DNA from: Verrucomicrobiaceae bacterium
Lineage (GTDB): Bacteria > Verrucomicrobiota > Verrucomicrobiia > Verrucomicrobiales > Verrucomicrobiaceae
DNA: 64,000 nucleotides
NCBI GenBank assembly: GCA_024232965.1
Contig: JACKQF010000003.1
Coordinates: 434,001-498,000, forward strand
Direction: 5' to 3'
Below are positions 1 to 9,989 of the stretch, in pieces. A program made the translations under genes and the position numbers. Within the stretch, counting starts at the first letter, position 1; each line of letters starts with the position of its first letter. A model generated the notes under the pieces. The model made no database searches. It was not told where the DNA came from and was given only the letters and a program-made list of their open reading frames with translations.

Positions 1-1933
1 TGCCTGTTCCAGAGTGAACTGCGCCTGCATAGACTTTTGCAGGTGCTGGCATGGCTGGCAGTGCTCTTAGCTGCGCGCGGACGTCTTGCAGTTTGATTCG
101 GGTGGCCTTGTCGGCTTGTGCCAGCATGAGTGCATCGCGCTCGCGAATGAGCTTCGCTTTGTCCTCTTGGCTGCGAGACTCGGGGGCGAGTCCATCGGTA
201 AGGTTGGTTCTTCTCCATCGCGGTGGGGCTTCAATCGAGTCGAGAGCGGAGACCGGTTTGCCTTCGGCAAGATTTTTGCCACTGGCGTCAAAGACTTGCA
301 GTTCTGCCAGCGCGAAGATGTAGTCGTTCTTGCGAGGTGCCAGTTTTACGGCGGTGACACGCAAATATCTGCCGACGGTTCCTTCGTCCTTGGCACCGCC
401 AGTCTCGAAGGGAGTGAGGCCTGGATTGGCGAAGTCGTTCATGAAGGTGGCGTCGTGTTTGCGCCAGAGCAGGGTGACACCTGTTTTGAAATCCGGATCG
501 TCGCTGCATTCCACTTTGAACCTGACCGGAAAACCAAATCCGCCACCAATGCCGCCATAGTCGTCGTAGCAGGGCTTGAGGACGACTTTTTCAATGGTCG
601 TACTGCTTCCCAGATCTACCTGCACCCACTTGATGGCGTCTTGGGAATCAGAAATGTTGCTGTGGTAGCCGTAGTCAGGCTTAGCGTTGGGGTTGCCGGT
701 CTTTTCGGCGGCGCTGTCGATGCGTCTTGATAACGTTGTGTAAGCCTCGCCAGCTTTCTTTTTCAGTGGTGTTTCGAGGGCGGTAATCTGGTTTTGAAGC
801 ACCGCCTTTTGCTTCTGAAGTGAAGCAAATCTCCTCATGCTGGCATCGTCCGGGTAGTAGTCTACCTCGGTGCGATCAATGGCGGCAAAGACTGCCTGTA
901 GCGAGTAGTAGTCTTCTTGGGAAATGGGGTCGAACTTGTGGTAGTGGCATTGCGCGCAGCCGACGGTGAGCGAACAGAAAGTGCCGATGGTATTCTGCAC
1001 CATGTCATCGCGATCCAGATGCCGGGCAATCTGTCCGTCGAGCTTGGTTTCGGGCACCTCGGCATGGCCGATGTAGTCCCAGGGGCCTGCGGCGATGAAT
1101 CCCAGCGCGGTGATGCCGTCTGTCGTGCCAGGGTAAAGGACGTCGCCAGCGATCTGTTCCTCAATGAATCGCGCGTAGGGCTTGTCGGTGTTTAGGGCCC
1201 GAATGACGTAGTCACGGTACGGCCATGCGTTCATCCGTGGCTTGTCTTTGTCGTAGCCATGGGTCTCCCCGTAATGAACGAGATCCAGCCAGTGACGCGC
1301 CCAGCGTTCGCCGTAACGGGGACTGGCGAGGAGGTCATCGACGAGTCGCTCGTAGGGTAGGGTCGTGTACTTTGCGATATCTTCTGGCGATGGCGGGATA
1401 CCGATCAGGTCAAAGTAGAGTCGGCGGATCAGCGTACGTTGATCTGCGGGCGACGCAGGCTTGAGGCCTTGCTCGTTGAGCTTCGCCCGGACAAAACCGT
1501 CGATGGTATGCGTGGAGCGGTCAACTTTCGATAGAGGTTTGAAGCTCCACCAGTCGAGCCGATCCACGACCTTCGCCACGTCCACGCCTTCAGGCCAGAT
1601 CGCGCCTTCGTCGATCCAGCGCTTCAATGTATCGACCTCCTCTTTGCTGAGTTTCGATTTTGGCGGCATCTGAATCTTGGCATCAGTGCCGCTGACAAAA
1701 TGAATCAGTGGGCTCGCGGTGCTGTTTCCTGCGACCACATTGGGTGCATGATCGACGCCGCCGGTCAGCGCGATGCTTTTGATATCCAGGCGGTAGTCGT
1801 TCTTTTGCCTTTCAGCGCCGTGACACTCATAGCAGTGCTTTTCAAAGATGGGGCGGACTTCGCGGACAAAATCGACTGGTGCGGCTGATGCGCTACTAAC
1901 GATGAGAAAACAAGTTGGCCAGAGGTGTCGCAT
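1..1933 (-). CDS. PSCyt1/DUF1549 haem protein with F5/8C-like domain, C-terminus outside window
   Basis: The frame is open to the left edge, so the C-terminus, where DUF1553 (PSD1) is expected, is missing. The 644 visible residues start at an ATG at 1933 followed by a Sec-type signal peptide ending near ASAA. A PSCyt1 domain has a CxxCH haem motif at C34-H38 (CYECH). DUF1549 (PSCyt2) follows with the family signatures LIRRLYFDLIGIPP and RYGERWARHWLDLVHY and a second haem motif in GCAQCHYHKFDPIS. Residues from about 430 look like an F5/8 type C (discoidin) module (WVQVDLGSSTTIEKVVL ... YLRVTAVKLA ... ALAELQVF), usually sugar binding. The protein is probably periplasmic or envelope-bound and c-type haem bearing. 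The family's reaction is unknown. A propeller protein lies 46 nt upstream on the same strand and may be co-transcribed. Confidence 0.88.
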   Translation of the reverse strand, partial: MRHLWPTCFLIVSSASAAPVDFVREVRPIFEKHCYECHGAERQKNDYRLDIKSIALTGGVDHAPNVVAGNSTASPLIHFVSGTDAKIQMPPKSKLSKEEVDTLKRWIDEGAIWPEGVDVAKVVDRLDWWSFKPLSKVDRSTHTIDGFVRAKLNEQGLKPASPADQRTLIRRLYFDLIGIPPSPEDIAKYTTLPYERLVDDLLASPRYGERWARHWLDLVHYGETHGYDKDKPRMNAWPYRDYVIRALNTDKPYARFIEEQIAGDVLYPGTTDGITALGFIAAGPWDYIGHAEVPETKLDGQIARHLDRDDMVQNTIGTFCSLTVGCAQCHYHKFDPISQEDYYSLQAVFAAIDRTEVDYYPDDASMRRFASLQKQKAVLQNQITALETPLKKKAGEAYTTLSRRIDSAAEKTGNPNAKPDYGYHSNISDSQDAIKWVQVDLGSSTTIEKVVLKPCYDDYGGIGGGFGFPVRFKVECSDDPDFKTGVTLLWRKHDATFMNDFANPGLTPFETGGAKDEGTVGRYLRVTAVKLAPRKNDYIFALAELQVFDASGKNLAEGKPVSALDSIEAPPRWRRTNLTDGLAPESRSQEDKAKLIRERDALMLAQADKATRIKLQDVRAQLRALPAMPAPAKVYAGAVHSGTG

Positions 1934-1979
1934 GTCGGGAAAGGAATACGGGCAGGGGAGACCGTTTCTTGTCCCCCTC

Positions 1980-3449
1980 TTACTGCTGCTGGAGTGCCCA
2001 GAGTTGCTTCATTGTGGCCAGGTAGATCACTCCGTTGGCGGCAGTGACTGTGGCGCTGATGGGGGCTTTGAGTTCGAGATTGGTGAAGACCTTTTTCTCC
2101 CGTCCTTCCGCGAGGATGCAGAAATTGCCCTTGCGGGTGCCGAGGTAAATCTTCCCGTCGGCAACCATGGGGGATGCCCAGAAGGTGCCATTCATTTCGT
2201 GGGTCCAAACGTTTTTCCCGGTCGTTTCATCGATGCAATGCACGACGCCATCGGAATCGGTCGCATAGACGAGTCCGTCCTTCACTGCGGCGCTCGTGAG
2301 CGTGTGTTTGCCAAGAGCGTAGCTCCAGATTTCGCGACCGTTCTTGGGGTTGACGCACTTCATCCAAGACTGGTTTTTGCCCCAAAACACGTCGCCACCG
2401 CCCGCGATGAAGAGTTTGCCATCGGCGATGACGGGCATGCCATAGATGTTGCTGGGGCCTTCCTGGCGGTTCGTTGTAAAACGGTGCACCATTGTCTTCG
2501 GTGCCTCGGGATCTAGGTGGTATGACCAACGTTTGGTAAGGGGGACGACTTCTCCGGTGGGGCTGTTTTTCTCCAGAAGATCAAAAGCATAACTGATGCC
2601 ATTGCCGCCGCAGAAGAAGACTGTGGGGATGCCGTCGATCTCGGCAAGACTTGGTGAGGACCAAGTGGAATGGAAGATGTTGGGGGAGATCTTTTCATTC
2701 TCCCGCGCGAGATAACGGCCTGTGTTTTTGTCCACAACGATCAGGCTGGGGGCATTGGGGCGTCGGATCAGGCGATGAGTATTATCAACGCCAGTACCGG
2801 TGTTGACGTACAGGTGGTCATCATGAATTAGGACGGAGCTGTGGGCTCCGTCATGGCACCAAATGCCGCAGGCCTCTTTCATGTCCAGCATCCAAATGAT
2901 ATCTGCGTCGAGTGGGCCTGGTGTCATCGCAGGCTCGCCGCGCAGTGCGAGATGTTTGCCTTCGTCCTGATAGGGGCCGTCGTTGCCGTTTGCCATGCCG
3001 TGGACGTCGAGGCAGACGAGTTCGCCGCGATTGGTGACGGTATAGGCGCGGTCGCCTTCAATCGTGGCCTCGGACGACATGCCGGTCTCTGGCCAGTCGA
3101 GGTATTTGTCGTCTTCGAGTTTCGGCACGACGAGTTGCCACAGCAGGTGTCCATCCTTTTCATCCAGACACATCATGACGCCACGATCACCGACGTGACG
3201 AGGGTCACGCGGGTTGGAATTGTTGGTGCCTATGAAGATGCGGCCGCCTGCTACGATGGGGGTGGAGTGTGTCTGGGTGCCGAGATCGATCACCCATTTC
3301 ACGTTCTTCTTGATGACCGGATCAAAGGTCGAGGGCAGGTTCTTTTCATTGGAAGTAAGATTCCGAGTCCATGCCTGGCCCCACTGCGGTTGGTCGGCGG
3401 CGCTGGCGGCGATGGGAATGATGAGGAGGGCGATCCGGAGGAATAACAT
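1980..3449 (-). CDS. Exported PQQ-type beta-propeller protein
   Basis: The 489-residue protein has a clear Sec signal peptide (MLFLRIALLIIPIAASAA). The rest consists of PQQ/BamB-like propeller blades, seen as repeated patterns such as GGRIFIGTNN, CLDEKDGHLLWQL, LVCLDVHG, DGKLFIAGGGDVFW, VNPKNGREIWSYAL, DGVVHCIDETTGKNVWTHE and DGKIYLGTRKGNFCIL. Such propellers serve either as quinoprotein dehydrogenases or as binding scaffolds like BamB. No cytochrome domain is fused. It is followed by the haem-bearing PSCyt1/DUF1549 gene on the same strand, which would suit a redox partner, but this is inference. An alternative reading is a non-catalytic WD40-like scaffold. Confidence 0.85.
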   Translation of the reverse strand: MLFLRIALLIIPIAASAADQPQWGQAWTRNLTSNEKNLPSTFDPVIKKNVKWVIDLGTQTHSTPIVAGGRIFIGTNNSNPRDPRHVGDRGVMMCLDEKDGHLLWQLVVPKLEDDKYLDWPETGMSSEATIEGDRAYTVTNRGELVCLDVHGMANGNDGPYQDEGKHLALRGEPAMTPGPLDADIIWMLDMKEACGIWCHDGAHSSVLIHDDHLYVNTGTGVDNTHRLIRRPNAPSLIVVDKNTGRYLARENEKISPNIFHSTWSSPSLAEIDGIPTVFFCGGNGISYAFDLLEKNSPTGEVVPLTKRWSYHLDPEAPKTMVHRFTTNRQEGPSNIYGMPVIADGKLFIAGGGDVFWGKNQSWMKCVNPKNGREIWSYALGKHTLTSAAVKDGLVYATDSDGVVHCIDETTGKNVWTHEMNGTFWASPMVADGKIYLGTRKGNFCILAEGREKKVFTNLELKAPISATVTAANGVIYLATMKQLWALQQQ

Positions 3450-3580
3450 TGAGTTTCAAACGTGGATGCGATGGGGAATCACTCGTTGAAGTCTAGGGCT
3501 TGGTTCATAATCCCAGGGTATGAACTTCAGAGGGAGCTGGCATTGGTATTCACCATTAACTGGTTGATTATGAAATCGTT

Positions 3581-4282
3581 ATGAAACTTACCCTTCGCAG
3601 ATCCAATGAACGCGGTCATGCCCAACATGGCTGGCTCGACTCCTATCACACCTTCAGTTTTGCGGACTACTATGATCCGTCCCACATGGGATTCCGCAGC
3701 CTACGGGTAATCAATCAGGACGTCATTGCCCCCGGGGCTGGCTTTCCGACGCATCCGCACAGTGACATGGAAATCTTCAGCTACATCCTGCGCGGCGCTC
3801 TCCAGCACAAGGACAGCATGGGGAATGGTCGTGTGTTGCTGCCGGGGCAAATTCAACTCATGAGTGCTGGTAAAGGTGTGACGCACTCGGAGTTCAATCC
3901 CTCCAACACGGACGATGCCTCTTTGCTACAGATCTGGCTTCGTCCAAACGAACGGAGTTTGACGCCCAGCTACACCGAATGGCACCCCGATCCCGCTCGT
4001 GATGGGGATGCCAAGGTGCTAGTGATTTCTCCCGATGGTCGTGATGGTTCGGCAACGATCCATCAGGATGCCGAGATCTACCGTGTGCGGCTCGCATCGG
4101 GGGAATCCATTTCTCATGAAGTGCGTCGCGACCGCGGGGCCTGGTTCCAGTTGATCGACGGAACGGTCACTGTGAATGGCGAGACCCTCCAAGCCGGCGA
4201 TGCTTTCAGCACAGAAGATGTCGGCATTTTTTCCATGACGGCAGGTGACAAAGCAGAGGGACTGCTCTTTGATCTCCGCTAA
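3581..4282 (+). CDS. Pirin family protein (YhaK-like bicupin)
   Basis: The 233-residue product has the length and two-cupin layout of bacterial pirins. The N-terminal cupin carries the metal-site signature HPHSDMEIFSYILRGAL and a second histidine region MSAGKGVTHSEFNPS. The C-terminal cupin (about 150-233) lacks clear metal ligands, as is usual. Bacterial pirins bind Fe or other metals, and some have quercetin 2,3-dioxygenase activity in vitro. The physiological role is mostly unknown and possibly linked to redox stress. A DoxX-like membrane gene starts 25 nt downstream on the same strand, so the two are probably one transcript. Confidence 0.9.
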   Translation: MKLTLRRSNERGHAQHGWLDSYHTFSFADYYDPSHMGFRSLRVINQDVIAPGAGFPTHPHSDMEIFSYILRGALQHKDSMGNGRVLLPGQIQLMSAGKGVTHSEFNPSNTDDASLLQIWLRPNERSLTPSYTEWHPDPARDGDAKVLVISPDGRDGSATIHQDAEIYRVRLASGESISHEVRRDRGAWFQLIDGTVTVNGETLQAGDAFSTEDVGIFSMTAGDKAEGLLFDLR

Positions 4283-4307
4283 CCTCTAAACCACAAACTC
4301 GTAACTC

Positions 4308-4700
4308 ATGAAACTCATCTCTAACATCGTCGGCGGCCTTTTGGGTCTACTGTTCATCGTCTTTGGCGCAAATTTCTTTTTGAACTTCATCGCAATGCCT
4401 GCTGATCCATCCGCGGCAGATGCCCCGCACAAGCTGTTCATGGCCGCTCTTTATCCGACTGGCTATCTTGCTTTCGTAAAGGTCATGGAGATCCTTGGTG
4501 GTCTGCTGGTAGCGATGCCGAAGACGCGCAACTTTGGATTGCTGATCCTCGGGCCAATTATTGTGAATATTCTTTGCTATCATGTCTTCCTCATGAAGGG
4601 CAAGACGTTGCTTGACCCAATGCTGATCGGCATCTGTGTGATGGCGGCCTTCCTTCTGCTAAGTGGGCGTAAAGCCTTTGCAGGTTTGCTGAATCGCTAA
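4308..4700 (+). CDS. DoxX-like small membrane protein
   Basis: This 130-residue protein has four predicted membrane segments: about 5-27 (VGGLLGLLFIVFGANFFLNF), 45-70, 75-95 (FGLLILGPIIVNILCYHVFL) and 105-125. Length and topology match the DoxX/DoxX-like family, whose members occur in redox or oxidative-stress complexes. No catalytic residues can be assigned. It lies 25 nt after a pirin gene, a plausible two-gene unit. The family call rests on topology and N-terminal pattern rather than on a unique motif. Confidence 0.7.
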   Translation: MKLISNIVGGLLGLLFIVFGANFFLNFIAMPADPSAADAPHKLFMAALYPTGYLAFVKVMEILGGLLVAMPKTRNFGLLILGPIIVNILCYHVFLMKGKTLLDPMLIGICVMAAFLLLSGRKAFAGLLNR

Positions 4701-4761
4701 GCTTGTTCTTCTGGAGTCTGGCGAGCCGGGAAGAATGTCTCAGCGGTGGACGTTCTAGGCT

Positions 4762-6645
<1,884 letters not shown>

Positions 6646-6661
6646 TTCCACCCCAAGCCAC

Positions 6662-8074
6662 ATGCTCCCCTTTCTGACTCGCAGACAAATCCTCCAAAGC
6701 TCAGGTGCCGGCTTTGGTGCGCTGGGGTTGCAGTCCCTGATGGCTTCGGATGGCGCACTGCATGCCGCCAACCCGCTGGCTGCGCAGGCCGCACAGTTTG
6801 CGCCGAAGGCGAAGTCGGTGATCTTCTTGTTCATGTACGGTGGTCCATCCCACGTGGACCTCTTTGATCCCAAACCTGCGTTGGCGAAGTATCACGGGCG
6901 GGCTATCCCGGTCTGGAAAAAGGAGGACGCCTTCATGGGGGGCAAGACGAAAAACGTGGCGATGCAGAGCCCGTATCGTTTCGCAAAGCACGGACAATCT
7001 GGCATTGAGATGGCCGAGTTGTTCCCCAATCTGGCGCGTCATGCGGACGACCTCTGCGTGATCCGATCCATGCATGCTGAGAGTAACAATCACGGTCCAG
7101 CACTTTTTCAGATGAACACAGGTTTCATGCAGGCTGGTCGCCCGAGCATGGGTTCGTGGGTGACTTATGGGCTGGGTTCTGAAAGCGAGAACCTGCCAGC
7201 GTTCGTGGTTCTGCTGGATAAACTCGGCGCGCCTGTGAATGGCGCATTGAATTGGTCCAATGGCTTCATGCCTGCCGCCTACCAAGGCGTGCCTTTTCGC
7301 AGTAGTGGAGAGCCGATCGCGTATCTCCAGCCGCCCAAGAATGTGAGCGTTAGCCAGCAGCGGGCTCGGCTAGACCTGTTGCAACGTTGGAATGCCGAAT
7401 ACGCCGAGGCGAATCCTGCGGAGAGCAGTCTAGCTGCGAGGATCAACTCCTATGAACTGGCCTTTCGGATGCAAATGAGCGCGACTGATTGCACGGACTT
7501 GAGTCGGGAGCCGGATTGTGTGCGCAAGATGTATGGACTGGAGGCTCCTGTGACGGCTCACTTTGGCCGCAACTGCCTACTTGCCCGTCGCCTGGTGGAA
7601 CGCGGCGTGCGCTTCGTTCAAGTATACAGCGGTGGCAACGAAGGGCCGAAGGCTTGGGATGCGCACGACGACTTGAAGAAAAATCATGACCTGCACTGTG
7701 CAGAGACGGATGGCCCCATCGCGGCCTTGCTCGATGATCTCAAGATGAGTGGGATGCTGGATACGACGTTGGTGGTGTGGGGTGGCGAGTTTGGGCGGTC
7801 GCCAGTGGCGGAAAACGGTAAGGGGCGCGACCATCATCCGAAGGGGTTCACCATGTGGATGGCCGGCGGCGGGATCAAAGGCGGACTGACTTATGGAGCG
7901 ACCGATGAATTCGGTTACAGTGCCATCGAAAAGCGTGTCTCAGTGCCGGATCTCCATGCCACGATTCTGAATCAACTCGGACTCGATCACGAGCGCCTGA
8001 CCTATCGGTTCACCGGGCGGGACTATCGCCTCACGGATGTGAGTGGCGAGGTTGTGCGGGACATTTTGGCGTGA
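6662..8074 (+). CDS. DUF1501 protein (alkaline-phosphatase/sulfatase-like fold), Tat-exported
   Basis: The 470-residue protein begins with a twin-arginine type leader (LTRRQILQSSGAGFGALGL). DUF1501 belongs to the alkaline phosphatase superfamily. Candidate metal-site segments are GGPSHVDLFDPKP near 61, VVWGGEFGRSP near 370, GRDHHPKGF near 388 and the terminal HATILNQLGLDHERLTYRF. It lies 16 nt after the DUF1549/DUF1553 gene, the usual partner, and both probably act in the periplasm on the same unknown substrate. Phosphatase, sulfatase or phosphomutase chemistry is conceivable but not shown. Confidence 0.92.
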   Translation: MLPFLTRRQILQSSGAGFGALGLQSLMASDGALHAANPLAAQAAQFAPKAKSVIFLFMYGGPSHVDLFDPKPALAKYHGRAIPVWKKEDAFMGGKTKNVAMQSPYRFAKHGQSGIEMAELFPNLARHADDLCVIRSMHAESNNHGPALFQMNTGFMQAGRPSMGSWVTYGLGSESENLPAFVVLLDKLGAPVNGALNWSNGFMPAAYQGVPFRSSGEPIAYLQPPKNVSVSQQRARLDLLQRWNAEYAEANPAESSLAARINSYELAFRMQMSATDCTDLSREPDCVRKMYGLEAPVTAHFGRNCLLARRLVERGVRFVQVYSGGNEGPKAWDAHDDLKKNHDLHCAETDGPIAALLDDLKMSGMLDTTLVVWGGEFGRSPVAENGKGRDHHPKGFTMWMAGGGIKGGLTYGATDEFGYSAIEKRVSVPDLHATILNQLGLDHERLTYRFTGRDYRLTDVSGEVVRDILA

Positions 8075-8140
8075 CTTTAGGTCCTGCTAGCTTTCTGGTT
8101 GACAGAAGAGGGGTTTTTGCGCCGATATGTCTTCCTCTTT

Positions 8141-9178
8141 ATGAAGAAATACAACGTTGGAGTCATCGGATACGGTTGGGCGGCGGGAGCCCATATTGCG
8201 GCCATTAACGCCACCACTCAGGCGCAGGTTACGGCGGTCTATTCATCACGCCCCCTGGATGATGCGGAGTTGTCGGCAAAGCATGGCTCGCCCATCAAGA
8301 GCTACCAGAATCTGGATGAGATGCTGAACGATCCAGACATTCACGTGGTGGACATCACCTCCTACCCTAGCCAGCACCGCAATCAGGCTGTTGCCGCTGC
8401 CAATGCCAAGAAACATGTCATTTTGGAAAAGCCGATGGCGAACTCGTTGCAAGAGGTCCGCGAGATCGCTGCGGCGGTGAAGGCGAATGGCGTGAAAGGT
8501 TGCGTCTGCTTTGAGTGTCGCTTCTCTGGCCAGATGCTGTCCACGAAGGCCGTCATTGAGGAAGGCTTGCTGGGCTCCCTGCATTATGGCGAGGTCGATT
8601 ACTACCACGGCATCGGGCCCTGGTACGGTCAGTTCCGCTGGAATGTCGGCAAGAAGGATGGTGGCAGCGCGCTGCTGACCGCTGGTTGCCATGCTCTGGA
8701 CGCGCTGCTGATGTGCATGGGATCTGAGGTGGAGAGCGTCTCCAGTTTCTCAACGAAGTCCGCGAGCGATATTTTCAAGCCGTATGAGTACAACACGTCT
8801 AGTGTAACGATTCTGAATTTCAAAAACGGTGCCGTCGGCAAGTGCGCGGCGATCGTCGATTGCCTTCAGCCCTACTACTTCCACACGCATTTGGTGGGTA
8901 GTCATGGCAGTCTCTTGGACAACAAATTCCATTCGTCCAAACTCGGCACCGACAAGTCGAAGTGGTCAGAACTTTCGATGAAGATGCTGGATAGCGGCGA
9001 TGTGAGCGATCACCCGTATGAGACCCAGTTCCAGGCGTTCTTTGATGCTCTGGATGCTGGCACCGATATGCCTCTGACGAGCATTGCGGAGTCCCTGCGC
9101 ACATTTGAGGTCGTGTTTGCGGCTGACAAGAGTGCTGAGCAGGGCGGTAAGCCTGTGAAAATCGCTGATCTGGCCTAA
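8141..9178 (+). CDS. Gfo/Idh/MocA family NAD(P)-dependent oxidoreductase
   Basis: The start was set at the ATG at 8141 (MKKYNVGVIGYG), giving 345 residues, because it places the Rossmann motif VGVIGYGWAAGAH at the N-terminus; an upstream TTG at 8099 would add 14 non-conserved residues. The EKP motif of the family is present (KKHVILEKPMANSL). The C-terminal alpha/beta substrate domain follows. These enzymes oxidise or reduce sugars, inositols or related polyols with NAD(P). No Tat leader is seen, so it is probably cytoplasmic. It is followed 5 nt later by a LmbE-type deacetylase, suggesting joint sugar metabolism. Confidence 0.88.
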   Translation: MKKYNVGVIGYGWAAGAHIAAINATTQAQVTAVYSSRPLDDAELSAKHGSPIKSYQNLDEMLNDPDIHVVDITSYPSQHRNQAVAAANAKKHVILEKPMANSLQEVREIAAAVKANGVKGCVCFECRFSGQMLSTKAVIEEGLLGSLHYGEVDYYHGIGPWYGQFRWNVGKKDGGSALLTAGCHALDALLMCMGSEVESVSSFSTKSASDIFKPYEYNTSSVTILNFKNGAVGKCAAIVDCLQPYYFHTHLVGSHGSLLDNKFHSSKLGTDKSKWSELSMKMLDSGDVSDHPYETQFQAFFDALDAGTDMPLTSIAESLRTFEVVFAADKSAEQGGKPVKIADLA

Positions 9179-9183
9179 ACCTC

Positions 9184-9987
9184 ATGCCTGTCGCTCTCGC
9201 TGTCTTTGCGCACCCAGACGATATCGAATTCGTCGCTGCTGGAACCCTTTTGCTTCTGCAAGAACGTGGCTGGGATATCCACTACATGAACTTGTGCACT
9301 GGGAATGGTGGATCGGTGCAGATGGATGGTCCCACTACCGCTCGGACTCGATTGGCAGAGGCTCAGGAAGCTGCACGCATCCTTGGAGCGACCTTTTATC
9401 CGCCCATCGTCGATGATCTGGAGGTGACCTATCGCGTCGATCTGCTGCGCAAGGTCGCGGCGGTGGTGCGGCAGGCAAAACCCAGCATTGTGCTGACTCA
9501 CTCGCCCAGTGATTACATGGAGGATCACATGCAGACGAGTCGGTTGGCGGCCACGGCGGCCTTCAGTCATGCAATTCAAAACTTCGTGACGGATCCTCCG
9601 ACGGATGCATTCGGTCATGACGTCACCGTCTATCACGCGATGCCACACGGGTTGTGCGATCCATTGCGCAAACAAATGCGGGCTGGGTTGTACGTCGATA
9701 CCTCCAAGGTTCACGCTCGCAAGCGCGAGTCGCTGGCCGCGCACGCTAGCCAAAAGGATTGGCTGGATGTGAGCCAAGGTATGGATTCGTATTTGGTCTC
9801 AATGGATGAGTCGTCCCGTGCGGTGGGGCGCTTGTCGGGCATTTATGAGTTTGCAGAAGGCTGGCGTAGGCACCTGCACCTCGGCTTCAGCACCACTGAG
9901 ATCGATCCTCTGCGTGAAGCACTGGATGGCTGCTGCACGGTGGATGAGGTGTACGAGCGGGAACTCCGCTGCGTGACAAGTGGCTAG
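9184..9987 (+). CDS. PIG-L/LmbE family deacetylase
   Basis: The 267-residue protein starts with the zinc-site signature AVFAHPDDIEFVAAG (His-Pro-Asp-Asp-x-Glu) and has a downstream histidine in SPSDYMEDHMQTSRL (Asp-His-x-x-x), both typical of PIG-L N-acetylglucosaminyl deacetylases. The family removes acetyl groups from N-acetylated sugars, mycothiol or bacillithiol precursors, or natural products. It directly follows a Gfo/Idh/MocA oxidoreductase with a 5-nt gap. The substrate is likely an N-acetyl sugar or conjugate. It converges with the large PSD1 gene 2 nt away, with no terminator visible. Confidence 0.9.
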   Translation: MPVALAVFAHPDDIEFVAAGTLLLLQERGWDIHYMNLCTGNGGSVQMDGPTTARTRLAEAQEAARILGATFYPPIVDDLEVTYRVDLLRKVAAVVRQAKPSIVLTHSPSDYMEDHMQTSRLAATAAFSHAIQNFVTDPPTDAFGHDVTVYHAMPHGLCDPLRKQMRAGLYVDTSKVHARKRESLAAHASQKDWLDVSQGMDSYLVSMDESSRAVGRLSGIYEFAEGWRRHLHLGFSTTEIDPLREALDGCCTVDEVYERELRCVTSG

Positions 9988-9989
9988 CC